A stretch of DNA of 64,000 nt from contig CAYZMM010000028.1 of assembly GCA_964479535.1 (NCBI GenBank), positions 9,237 to 73,236 of the forward strand, in the 5' to 3' direction. The stretch comes from S015-6 sp964479535. Lineage in GTDB: Bacteria; Desulfobacterota; DSWW01. The position numbers and the translations under genes are program-made. The notes below the pieces were generated by a model, which worked only from the letters and a program-made list of their open reading frames with translations, was not told where the DNA came from and did not search any database. Of the stretch, positions 24,241-32,102 are shown piece by piece (the first letter of the stretch is position 1; every line of letters starts with the position of its first letter).

Positions 24241-24872
24241 GCGACAGGCTGCTCGACATCTACCGGATCCTCTTCGAACACTACGGTCCAAGAAGATGGT
24301 GGCCGGCGGACACACCTTTCGAGGTCGTGGTGGGCGCCATCCTCACCCAGAACACGGCCTGGAGAAACGTGGAAAAGGCGATCGCGAACCTGAAAGGGCT
24401 CGGTCCGTTGACGCCGGAAACCCTCCGGAGGCTCCCGGAGGCCGCCCTTTACGAGACGATCCGGCCCGCGGGCTACTACCGGCAGAAGGGGAAGCGGCTC
24501 CGGAACTTCCTCGCCCTGCTTTTCGACCGGTTCGACGGACGGCTCGAGGCCCTTTTCGAGCTGCCGACCGAGTCGTTGCGGGAGGAGCTGCTCAGCCTGT
24601 CCGGGATCGGTCCGGAAACAGCGGACAGCATCCTCCTCTACGCAGCCGGCAGGCCCGTCTTCGTCATCGACACGTACACCCTGCGCATTTTCACACGGCA
24701 CGAACTGCTGCCGGAGGAGACGTTTTACGCCGAGGCTCAGCAGTGGATCACGGACCGCCTGCCGGAGGACGTGCAGCTCTACAACGAGTTCCACGCGCTC
24801 CTGGTCAACGCGGGCAAGGATTTCTGCCGCCCCCGACCGAAATGCGCGGGCTGTCCCCTGGAGGGATTCTGA
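24237..24872 (+). CDS. HhH-GPD DNA glycosylase (endonuclease III family)
   Basis: Protein of 211 residues. The start WWPADTPFEVVVGAILTQNTAW, the helix-hairpin-helix LSGIGPETADSILLYA and the catalytic-region FVIDTYTLRIFTRH are typical of the endonuclease III/MagIII group, which removes damaged bases. The C-terminus has CRPRPKCAGCPLEGF and then stops. Three cysteines of the iron-sulfur loop are present, but the usual fourth is absent. The stop (TGA) overlaps the next start (TGATG). Cluster binding is therefore doubtful. Base specificity cannot be read from sequence. Confidence 0.85.
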   Translation: MSDRLLDIYRILFEHYGPRRWWPADTPFEVVVGAILTQNTAWRNVEKAIANLKGLGPLTPETLRRLPEAALYETIRPAGYYRQKGKRLRNFLALLFDRFDGRLEALFELPTESLREELLSLSGIGPETADSILLYAAGRPVFVIDTYTLRIFTRHELLPEETFYAEAQQWITDRLPEDVQLYNEFHALLVNAGKDFCRPRPKCAGCPLEGF

Positions 24873-25708
24873 TGCCCTCCACCGGTCCGGACCATGCGGT
24901 GATCACGCTTTCGACCGATTTCGGAGGCGGAGATGCGTACGTCGGCTCCATGAAAGGCGTGATCCTCTCGATCCATCCGAAGGCAAGGATCTTGGACATC
25001 ACGCACGGGTTGCCCGCCCACCGAATCCTTCCGGCCGCTCTGTTGCTCCGGGAAGCATGCCCGAGATTTCCGGCCGGGACCATACACGTGGCGGTCGTGG
25101 ACCCGGGGGTCGGAGGCGGGAGAGCCCCGCTGTTGCTCAGGATCGACGACCGGTTCTACGTAGGACCGGACAACGGTCTCTTCGGTCTCCTCCTGGAGGA
25201 CCTCCCGCTGCAGGGTGCGTGGACTCTTGAGAACCGGGAGCACTTTCTGGAGCCCGTGAGCAACACCTTTCACGGCAGGGACATCTTCGCGCCGGTCGCG
25301 GCCCGTCTGGCTGCGGGCACTGCGCCGGAATCGTTCGGCCCCGTCGCAACAGACCCCTCGAGGATATCGCTGCCCGCACATCGGGAAGGGCCGGAAGCGC
25401 TGAAAGGAGAGGTCGTCTGGATCGACCGCTTCGGCAACTGCATGACAAACCTGAGAGCAACGGATGTAGCGCGATGGGCAGAGGGCGCTCCCTTCACGGT
25501 TCGCGCTGCATCCAAGAGAATCCCGGAAATGTCCACAAGCTATGAATCGACCCCCGAGGGCGAGGCGCTGGCGATCATCAACAGCATGGGGTATCTGGAG
25601 GTCGCCTGCAATCAGGCCCGGGCGCAACTTGTCCTCGGCCTGCGGGAAGGCGACCCCGTGGTGCTCCAGAGGAGAGGCGAAGAAGGCCGAAGAGGCGCGA
25701 ACCGATGA
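24872..25708 (+). CDS. SAM hydroxide adenosyltransferase (DUF62 family)
   Basis: Protein of 278 residues related to fluorinase and chlorinase. The family's usual non-halogenating members hydrolyse SAM to adenosine and methionine. Visible motifs are LSTDFGGGDAYVGSMKGVI, DITHGLPAH, AVVDPGVGG, VGPDNGLFG, SNTFHGRDIFAPVAA and WIDRFGNCMTNL, which carry the Asp-Arg-His water-activating residues of the hydrolase type. The start overlaps the preceding TGA (TGATG) and the stop overlaps the next ATG. Confidence 0.9.
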   Translation: MPSTGPDHAVITLSTDFGGGDAYVGSMKGVILSIHPKARILDITHGLPAHRILPAALLLREACPRFPAGTIHVAVVDPGVGGGRAPLLLRIDDRFYVGPDNGLFGLLLEDLPLQGAWTLENREHFLEPVSNTFHGRDIFAPVAARLAAGTAPESFGPVATDPSRISLPAHREGPEALKGEVVWIDRFGNCMTNLRATDVARWAEGAPFTVRAASKRIPEMSTSYESTPEGEALAIINSMGYLEVACNQARAQLVLGLREGDPVVLQRRGEEGRRGANR

Positions 25709-26724
25709 ATCCCGATCCTGCACCCTCTCTGGCCAAGCTCAGGACGAACGTACTGCTGTTTCTTGCCACCGTGATCACGACGATCATGGCAGGGGCCCTC
25801 CAGGCAAGGGGCCTGGAAGCCTTCTCCTCGCTGGAGAACCTGCTCAGCGGCGTCCCCTTCTCAGCCGCCCTGCTCGGAATTCTCCTCGCCCACGAGATGG
25901 GACACTATTTCACCTCGCGGCGCCATGGGGTTCCGGCCACTCTTCCCTACTTCATCCCGGTCCCGACGATCATCGGCACCATGGGGGCCGTTATCCGGAT
26001 GCGCGCCGCCATCCGGGATCGCAGGATCCTCTTCGACATCGGAATCGCGGGCCCGCTGGCGGGCATCGCCGTGGCCGTTCCGGCAACATGGATCGGCCTG
26101 AGCCTTTCGGAAGTGGTCGAAGTCGGCTCCGCGGCAGGAGGGATCGAACTGGGGGACTCACTCCTGTTCATGGCCTTCACGAGGTGGATCTTCGGACCCC
26201 TCGGAGAAACCCAGACGGTACTTCTGCACCCCGTAGCCTTCGCGGGCTGGCTCGGCTTCTTTTTGACCTCCCTCAATCTGCTGCCCATGGGACAACTCGA
26301 CGGGGGTCATGTCACCTACGGGATCCTCGGGCCCCGGCACCGAACGGTGTCCCGCTCCGTGTACCTGGCCCTGGTTCTATGGGGTATCCACGGGGTCTTC
26401 ACCGCATTCGATCCTGTGGGCTGGCTGTGGGGCTTCGCATTTTGCTGGGCAGGGCTTCGCACGGCCTTCGCGGACAACGCAAGCCCCTCGCTGCGGTTTC
26501 TTACCGTCCTCCTCGGCCTCTTCGGGGTGTTCGGCAACCTGGTGCCCGGCACCGCCGTGTGGATCGTCTGGGCGGTGCTCATGTGCTTCCTGCGGCTCGA
26601 TCATCCCCCGACGCGGGACATCTCGATTCCCCTTGACCCCGGAAGAAAGTTCCTCGGCTGGGCCGGCCTGGTCATCTTTCTCCTGACCTTCATTCCGGAG
26701 CCCTTCAAGGAGATCGTGCCCTAA
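25705..26724 (+). CDS. Site-2-protease family membrane metalloprotease (M50)
   Basis: Polytopic protein of 339 residues. The zinc motif HEMGH (residues 63-67) and the distal NLLPMGQLDGGH, which supplies the third ligand, are both intact, as in archaeal/bacterial S2P homologues. It would cut substrates within the inner membrane. It lacks an obvious PDZ domain. It closes the gmhA operon. Its TAA overlaps the TAG of the convergent phasin-like gene by 2 bp. Confidence 0.9.
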   Translation: MNPDPAPSLAKLRTNVLLFLATVITTIMAGALQARGLEAFSSLENLLSGVPFSAALLGILLAHEMGHYFTSRRHGVPATLPYFIPVPTIIGTMGAVIRMRAAIRDRRILFDIGIAGPLAGIAVAVPATWIGLSLSEVVEVGSAAGGIELGDSLLFMAFTRWIFGPLGETQTVLLHPVAFAGWLGFFLTSLNLLPMGQLDGGHVTYGILGPRHRTVSRSVYLALVLWGIHGVFTAFDPVGWLWGFAFCWAGLRTAFADNASPSLRFLTVLLGLFGVFGNLVPGTAVWIVWAVLMCFLRLDHPPTRDISIPLDPGRKFLGWAGLVIFLLTFIPEPFKEIVP

Positions 26725-27326
26725 CCCGTCCTTTGTTTCGCAGCCTTCTTTCGGCCGGCGGACGCCTTCTTCGTGGCGGAAACGGTCTGCTTCCCGCTGC
26801 TCTTTCCTGCGCCCGCCTTCTGCAGCTTCTCGACGTCCTTCTGCACCTTTTTCAGATCCTTTGCGACCGCCTCCAGATCCCTTTTCGTGGCGAGGTTGAG
26901 CCTCATGAGACCCTTCTGGACCTGCTCCTCGAGGCTGCCCCTCAGTTGCTGGGTCATGGAATCCAGATCCTTCCCGGTCGGCACCTTGAGCTTCTCCAGC
27001 CTCGAGGTCACATTCTGTTCGATCAGAGTCTTGAGCCTATCCAGGTCTTCACGGGCAGGGACGTTCAGCCGCTTGAGGACCTTCTCCGTGCTCTCTTCGA
27101 TCGACTCGTTCAGCTCGTTCAGGAAGACCCGGGCATCCCGGCCCAGCTCCTCCACCGTCCGGCCGCTCGCGTCGACCCCGTGTCTTTCCAGTGTCCCGAT
27201 CAAGCCCTTCAAGAGCTTCTCCCCCTCCGCTTCGATACGGCTCAGGGAACGCAGCGAGCCCCCCAGGCCACCTCTGATTCTCTCGGGAAACCCCAACTTC
27301 GTCTCGTTTCTTTCCCTTCCATCCAT
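26721..27326 (-). CDS. Phasin-like / PHA granule-associated protein
   Basis: Protein of 201 residues, nearly all helical. The centre repeats a heptad-like pattern with AREDLDRLKTLIEQNVTSRL, PTGKDLDSMTQQL and ATKRDLEAVAKDL. The C-terminus is a Lys/Ala tail (SATKKASAGRKKAAKQ) like the DNA-binding tails of PhaF-type phasins. Such proteins coat polyhydroxyalkanoate granules and can tether them to the nucleoid. I chose MDGRERN because an AGGAGG site lies about 10 bp upstream, inside the longer frame. A strong promoter with a dyad operator precedes it. Confidence 0.7.
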   Translation of the reverse strand: MDGRERNETKLGFPERIRGGLGGSLRSLSRIEAEGEKLLKGLIGTLERHGVDASGRTVEELGRDARVFLNELNESIEESTEKVLKRLNVPAREDLDRLKTLIEQNVTSRLEKLKVPTGKDLDSMTQQLRGSLEEQVQKGLMRLNLATKRDLEAVAKDLKKVQKDVEKLQKAGAGKSSGKQTVSATKKASAGRKKAAKQRTG

Positions 27327-27358
27327 TTTCTTTTTCCTCCTCATCATGAGATTGGGGC

Positions 27359-27388
27359 ATTATAACGCAGCGCGTTATCATTTGTCAA
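27359..27388 (-). promoter_or_regulatory. Phasin-gene promoter with embedded dyad operator
   Basis: On the minus strand TTGACA (plus 27383-27388) and TATAAT (27359-27364) are both perfect, with an 18-bp spacer. A perfect palindrome, ATAACGC-GCT-GCGTTAT, occupies 27362-27378 and overlaps the -10. This layout is typical of a repressor operator (for example TetR family), though no regulator gene is adjacent. Confidence 0.7.
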
Positions 27389-27515
27389 GCCCTTTTTCCC
27401 GAATGCCTACGACTGCACATTTCGCTTTAAAAATTCGATCCGTTGTGATATTTGTTGAAGGTCTTTCTCACGACCCTGCCGACTCCATTCGCGAATAGAG
27501 GGTGGAAAACAGGAA

Positions 27516-27794
27516 ATGCTCATTCGAGAAGAACGGAAAAATCGGTTTCAGGGCGCTGTCCTGGTCCTGATTCTCTCCGGAATCGTGGGAAACCTGTTCG
27601 GGGTCTTTCTGGGCGCGGTTCTTCCTGAAGGCTCCCTCCACGATTTCCTGTCCAAGAGCAAGGCCTTCGGACTGGACCCGCCCCTGGCCGTCGACCTCTG
27701 GATCGTGTCCGTTTCCGTCGGATTCAACGTGAAACTGAACAGCTGCGGTCTCCTGTTCATGTTCCTTGGGCTCATCTTCTACAAGAAGGCCTGA
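27516..27794 (+). CDS. DUF4321-family small membrane protein
   Basis: Protein of 92 residues with two hydrophobic segments (FQGAVLVLILSGIVGNLFGVF and CGLLFMFLGLIFY) separated by PPLAVDLWIVSVSVGFNVKLN, the pattern of the DUF4321 family. Function unknown. An AGGA site precedes the ATG, and the vWA gene follows after 9 bp, suggesting an operon. Confidence 0.75.
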   Translation: MLIREERKNRFQGAVLVLILSGIVGNLFGVFLGAVLPEGSLHDFLSKSKAFGLDPPLAVDLWIVSVSVGFNVKLNSCGLLFMFLGLIFYKKA

Positions 27795-27803
27795 AGGATC
27801 GTC

Positions 27804-28898
27804 ATGCCTCACAGACTCGGCACAGCGAATGCCTTCCGGGCCCTCGGGCACCCGGACCACGGACTCCTTCGGATGCACCCCCTGCCCCTCCTTCTGATGC
27901 TCGCCCTCCTGTGGCCTGTTCAGGGATTTGCCGACCTCTACGTCGAATTCCTGGTGGACCGATCCGGAAGCATGTGGGCCCCTTTCAAGGGGAAACCGAA
28001 GATCGTCCAGGTGGCCCAGGCGATGGATACCGTGACCCGGGAACTTCCCCCGGAGGTGGCCATCGGGCTTCGCGTGTACCCACCGCCTGAGAGCGGGCCA
28101 CGGGGCGAGGACCCGGGGCTCCGGATCCCTGTGGAGAGGGACACCCGGTCCCGGTTTCCCGAAGAGGAACGGTTCTTGAATCCGAAGGGCAGAGGATCTC
28201 TAAGGGACAAGCTCCCCAGAGCTCTTCAGGACTTCCCGGAAGGTCAGGACACGAAGCTGCTGATCCTTCTCTGTGACGGGGCGGACACCGGAGGCGCCTC
28301 CTTCTGCGAAGAGCCCCTGGATCTGGCCCGCCCAAGCGGCCTCCGCTATGTTTCGATTTCTCTCGACGTCAAGGACATTTTCGAACGGGAAGAGCTTGAC
28401 TGCCTGAGCAAACAGATGGACGGCAAAGCGATCCATCTCACCCAGGGAGGGGACCTGGTGGCCACACTGCTTCCCATCGTGCAGAGGGCACACAGGGACG
28501 AGGTGCAAAGACAGCGCCGTGTGGCCGAGGAGCAGAGGCGAATCCAGGAGTTGCTCAGCAAGACACGGCTCAAGGTGGAGATCCAGAATACGCTGGACCC
28601 TTTCTTCGCGGACTCGATCCAGGTGGACCGTTGTCTGCTCAACGGGGAGGAGGTCCCGATCGACGACTCCGTTCGGCTGAAGCAGGGGGAAGGCGTCCTC
28701 CTCTTCGACAGGGCCATGGCGGAAGGTTCCCATCAACTTACCCTCCGATATCAGAAGTGGAAGGACGAGAAGGCGGTGCCCAGCATTGAAGGCGTTCTGG
28801 AGGTGCAGGTAGAGGAAGGAAGGACCTCCCATGTTCGGTGCTTTCCGAGAGGCGCTCTCTTTCACTGGGACTTCACCTTCAAGACGAACACCTACTGA
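27804..28898 (+). CDS. Secreted von Willebrand factor A-domain protein
   Basis: Protein of 364 residues. A signal peptide (PLLLMLALLWPVQGFA) is followed by a vWA domain with an intact metal-ion site start (VDRSGSM), DTKLLILLCDGADTGG and SLDVKDIFE. A coiled-coil (RRVAEEQRRIQELLSKTRLK) and a beta-rich C-terminus follow. It probably mediates protein contacts in the periplasm. I kept the upstream ATG because it has a GAAGGATC site; the ATG at 27873 would give a more standard signal peptide. The partner is unknown. Confidence 0.72.
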   Translation: MPHRLGTANAFRALGHPDHGLLRMHPLPLLLMLALLWPVQGFADLYVEFLVDRSGSMWAPFKGKPKIVQVAQAMDTVTRELPPEVAIGLRVYPPPESGPRGEDPGLRIPVERDTRSRFPEEERFLNPKGRGSLRDKLPRALQDFPEGQDTKLLILLCDGADTGGASFCEEPLDLARPSGLRYVSISLDVKDIFEREELDCLSKQMDGKAIHLTQGGDLVATLLPIVQRAHRDEVQRQRRVAEEQRRIQELLSKTRLKVEIQNTLDPFFADSIQVDRCLLNGEEVPIDDSVRLKQGEGVLLFDRAMAEGSHQLTLRYQKWKDEKAVPSIEGVLEVQVEEGRTSHVRCFPRGALFHWDFTFKTNTY

Positions 28899-28959
28899 CA
28901 GGCCAGAGGGCCGGGGGCAGAGGGATCGTTCAGCGGGTTGCCCAGACGAAGAGCGATTC

Positions 28960-29934
28960 ATGGACAAGACGATGTCCGGTGCTCCGGATCGACCGGGACG
29001 GGTTGTCCCCGGCGCTGCCAGGGTCGCCGGACTGGGGCAGTGTGCTCTCGATTATCTGTGCACGATTGACCGGTATCCGCCGCCCGACACGAAGTGCGAG
29101 TTCGACGCCTTCGTCGTCCAGGGCGGGGGGCCCGTGGCCACCGCCCTCGTCGCCCTTGCCCGGTGGGGCATCTCCGCGAGGTTTGCAGGAGTCGTGTGCC
29201 GCGATCCTTTCGGCGAGGCCATCCTGCAGAGTCTGGAGGAAGAAGGCATCGACACGTCGGCGGTGCGCCGCGAGGAAGGAAACCGGAGCCAGTTTGCTTT
29301 CATCTGCGCCGAGAAGGAAACCGGCAGGCGAACCATCTTCTGGGGACGCCCCGATGCCTGCTCCTACCCCGCCTCGGGGGTCCCTGGGGACTTTCTGGAC
29401 GGCGTGGACGCACTTCACCTGGACGGGCTCTTTGCAGAGGCCTCCCTGCACGTGGCAAGGAGGGCAAAGGAGCGGAACATCCCGGTGATTCTGGACGCAG
29501 GCTCGCTGCGCCCGGGAACGCTCGAACTGGTCCGCCACACGGATCACCTGATCGCGGCGGAAAACTTCATTCGCCACTTCGAGCCGCAAGCGGCCCTGCC
29601 CGACCGGATGCAGAAGCTCCGGGACATGGGGCCCGGGGTCGTGACCGTCACGCTCGGAGAGCGGGGCAGTGTGAGCCTCTGGGAGGACACCCCTCGCCGG
29701 CTGCCTGCCCTGCGGCTGGAGGTACGGGACACGACAGGCGCAGGCGACGTTTTTCACGGGGCCTACATCTACGGTTTGCTCCGCGGCTGGCGGGCGCCGG
29801 AAAGGATCCGCTGGGCCACGGTCGCCGCCGGCCTGAGCTGTCGACGCCTGGGAGGCCGGTCCGGGATTCCGTCGGTGAAGGAGGTGGAGCAGAGAGTGAC
29901 GGAACCCGGCCCTTTCAGGAATTGGGATGAATAG
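28960..29934 (+). CDS. PfkB-family carbohydrate kinase
   Basis: Protein of 324 residues with the ribokinase fold: an N-terminal GQCALDYLCTIDRYPPPD, the substrate lid region GGGPVATALVALARWG, VTLGERGS, and the PfkB signature DTTGAGDVFHGAYIYGLL with the catalytic aspartate. It would phosphorylate a sugar or nucleoside with ATP. The substrate cannot be told from the sequence. I chose the start at MDKTMSG, after the vWA stop. The dodecin gene follows after 59 bp. Confidence 0.88.
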   Translation: MDKTMSGAPDRPGRVVPGAARVAGLGQCALDYLCTIDRYPPPDTKCEFDAFVVQGGGPVATALVALARWGISARFAGVVCRDPFGEAILQSLEEEGIDTSAVRREEGNRSQFAFICAEKETGRRTIFWGRPDACSYPASGVPGDFLDGVDALHLDGLFAEASLHVARRAKERNIPVILDAGSLRPGTLELVRHTDHLIAAENFIRHFEPQAALPDRMQKLRDMGPGVVTVTLGERGSVSLWEDTPRRLPALRLEVRDTTGAGDVFHGAYIYGLLRGWRAPERIRWATVAAGLSCRRLGGRSGIPSVKEVEQRVTEPGPFRNWDE

Positions 29935-29993
29935 GCCGATGTACGAGTGGAGTCGTTTTTGAAGGCCGAACAAAAGGCACGAGGAGAAGAATC

Positions 29994-30197
29994 ATGACGG
30001 TTGCACGCGTGACAGAGGTGATCGGGATGTCACCGTACGGGTGGAAGGAAGCGATGGATGAGGCCCTGAACCGGGCCAACCGGACCCTGCGAAACATTAC
30101 GCACGTGGAAATCCAGAAGCAGGACGCGACCATTGCAAACGGCAAGATCACAGACTACCGGGTGACCTGTCACTTCACTTTCATCCTCGAGGATTAG
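29994..30197 (+). CDS. Dodecin family flavin-binding protein
   Basis: Protein of 67 residues, the typical dodecin size. The pattern VTEVIGMSPYGWKEAMDEAL, then IQKQDATIANGKITDYRVTCHFTFIL, matches the dodecin beta-alpha-beta-beta fold, which forms hollow dodecamers that store flavin. A GAGGAGAAG site precedes the ATG. Confidence 0.92.
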   Translation: MTVARVTEVIGMSPYGWKEAMDEALNRANRTLRNITHVEIQKQDATIANGKITDYRVTCHFTFILED

Positions 30198-30236
30198 CAG
30201 AGAAGAGGCTTGCCCGAGATGTAAGAGAGGGCCCTT

Positions 30237-32069
30237 ATGTGTGGAATCGTAGGATACATCGGTGAGAGGAAATCGGCTTCCATACTCCTGGAAGGGCTCA
30301 GGAAGCTCGAGTACAGAGGATACGACTCCGCAGGGATTGCCATCCTCGACGAACAGGGAGAGATCCAGACGCGGAGGACCCAGGGAAAGCTTTCCCGCCT
30401 GGTGGATGAGGTGAAGGCGAATCCGTGTGACGGGGTCCTCGGGATCGGCCACACACGGTGGGCCACACACGGAAAACCCTCGGAGACGAACGCCCACCCT
30501 CACCGCTCAGGCCCGGTCGTGGTCGTCCACAACGGGATCATCGAGAACTACCTCGAGCTTCGGGACCTGTTGCAGGCAAAGGGGCGAACCTTCCTTTCCG
30601 AGACGGATACCGAGATCATCGCCCACCTGATCGACTTCCATCGGGAGAACGCATCCCCCCTCGAGGAGGCCGTCCGCAAGGCCCTCGGGCAGGTGAAGGG
30701 ATCGTATGCGATCGCCGTCATCTCCCAGGACGAACCCTCCCTGCTCATCGGAGCGAAGAAGGCAAGCCCCCTCGTGGTCGGCATCGGGGAGACGGAACGG
30801 TTCGTCGCGTCGGATATTCCCGCCCTTCTGGACCACACCCGTGAGATGGTCTTCCTCGAGGACGAGGAAATCGCCGTTCTGGGCAGAGACGGCTACCGGA
30901 TCACGACCCTCGCCGGCGATGCGGTTCGGCGCGAGACGACCCACATCACCTGGACCCCCATGATGGCGGAAAAGGGCGGCTACAAGCATTTCATGTTGAA
31001 AGAGATCCACGAGCAGCCCCGGGTGATAACGGATACCGTCCGGGGCCGGATCCAGGGCCGCAACCGTGAGGTCTACCTAGACGACATCGGGATCGACGAG
31101 GAGGACCTGAAAAAGGTGAAGAGGATCGACCTGGTCGCCTGCGGCACTTCCTGGCACGCGGCCCTGATCGGCAAGTTCATGATCGAGGAGCTCTGCCGCA
31201 TCCCGTGCGAGGTGGACCTCGCCTCCGAGTTCCGCTACCGGAATCCGATCCTTTCGAAGCAGACCCTGTTCACCGCCATCTCCCAGTCCGGGGAGACGGC
31301 CGACACCCTCGCTGCAACCGAAGAGGCGAACCGCAAGGGAGCCCTCACCCTGGGAATCTGCAACGTGGTGGACTCGAGCATTGCACGAAAATGCAAAGGC
31401 GTTCTCTACACCCATGCAGGACCCGAGATCAGCGTTGCCTCCACCAAGGCCTTCTCCACGCAGGTTTCCGCCCTGTACCTCCTGAGCCTCCATCTCGGAA
31501 AGATCCGGCGGAAGATCCCGGCCCGCACCATGGAGGGCTACCTGACGGAGCTGAAGAAGCTTCCCCTCCTCCTGGAGGATGTCCTGGCAAGGGAGAAATC
31601 CGTGGAGGCGATCGCCCGCAAGTACGCCCATTGCCAGGACTTCCTGTACCTGGGGAGGGGAATCCACTACCCGGTCGCCCTGGAGGGTGCGCTCAAGCTG
31701 AAAGAAATCTCTTACATCCACGCGGAAGGCTACCCGGCGGGAGAGATGAAGCACGGTCCCATCGCCCTGATCGACGAGCACTGCCCCACGGTGGTCGTGC
31801 TTCCCAGGAACGAACTCTACGAGAAGGTCTTGAACAACCTGGAGGAGGTGAAGGCACGGGACGGCAAGGTGATCGCCGTCGTCAATTACGGCGATACGGA
31901 GGCGGAAAAGGTGGCGGACGATCTCATCTACGTGCCGGACAGCAGCCCCTTTCTGAGCCCGATCCTCATGACGATTCCCCTTCAGCTTCTCGCTTATCAC
32001 GTGGCCGTGATCAAGGGGACGGATGTGGATCAGCCCCGCAACCTCGCGAAGAGCGTCACCGTCGAATAA
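30237..32069 (+). CDS. glmS: Glucosamine-fructose-6-phosphate aminotransferase
   Basis: Protein of 610 residues, the usual GlmS length. The N-terminal glutaminase starts MCGIVGYIG with the catalytic Cys, followed by HTRWATHGKPSETNAHPH. Two SIS domains follow (VACGTSWHAALIGKFMIEE, AISQSGETADTLAA, and the C-terminal LDQPRNLAKSVTVE-like end, here VDQPRNLAKSVTVE). It makes glucosamine 6-phosphate for peptidoglycan and LPS. No glmS ribozyme is visible in the 39-bp gap upstream. Confidence 0.97.
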   Translation: MCGIVGYIGERKSASILLEGLRKLEYRGYDSAGIAILDEQGEIQTRRTQGKLSRLVDEVKANPCDGVLGIGHTRWATHGKPSETNAHPHRSGPVVVVHNGIIENYLELRDLLQAKGRTFLSETDTEIIAHLIDFHRENASPLEEAVRKALGQVKGSYAIAVISQDEPSLLIGAKKASPLVVGIGETERFVASDIPALLDHTREMVFLEDEEIAVLGRDGYRITTLAGDAVRRETTHITWTPMMAEKGGYKHFMLKEIHEQPRVITDTVRGRIQGRNREVYLDDIGIDEEDLKKVKRIDLVACGTSWHAALIGKFMIEELCRIPCEVDLASEFRYRNPILSKQTLFTAISQSGETADTLAATEEANRKGALTLGICNVVDSSIARKCKGVLYTHAGPEISVASTKAFSTQVSALYLLSLHLGKIRRKIPARTMEGYLTELKKLPLLLEDVLAREKSVEAIARKYAHCQDFLYLGRGIHYPVALEGALKLKEISYIHAEGYPAGEMKHGPIALIDEHCPTVVVLPRNELYEKVLNNLEEVKARDGKVIAVVNYGDTEAEKVADDLIYVPDSSPFLSPILMTIPLQLLAYHVAVIKGTDVDQPRNLAKSVTVE

Positions 32070-32102
32070 CACGGCCGAGGCTGCGGTCCCGTGCGAGGGC
32101 GG

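Noticed and set aside
30198..30236. glmS ribozyme upstream of glmS.
   Set aside because: The gap is only 39 bp, too short for the ribozyme, and it shows no matching core.
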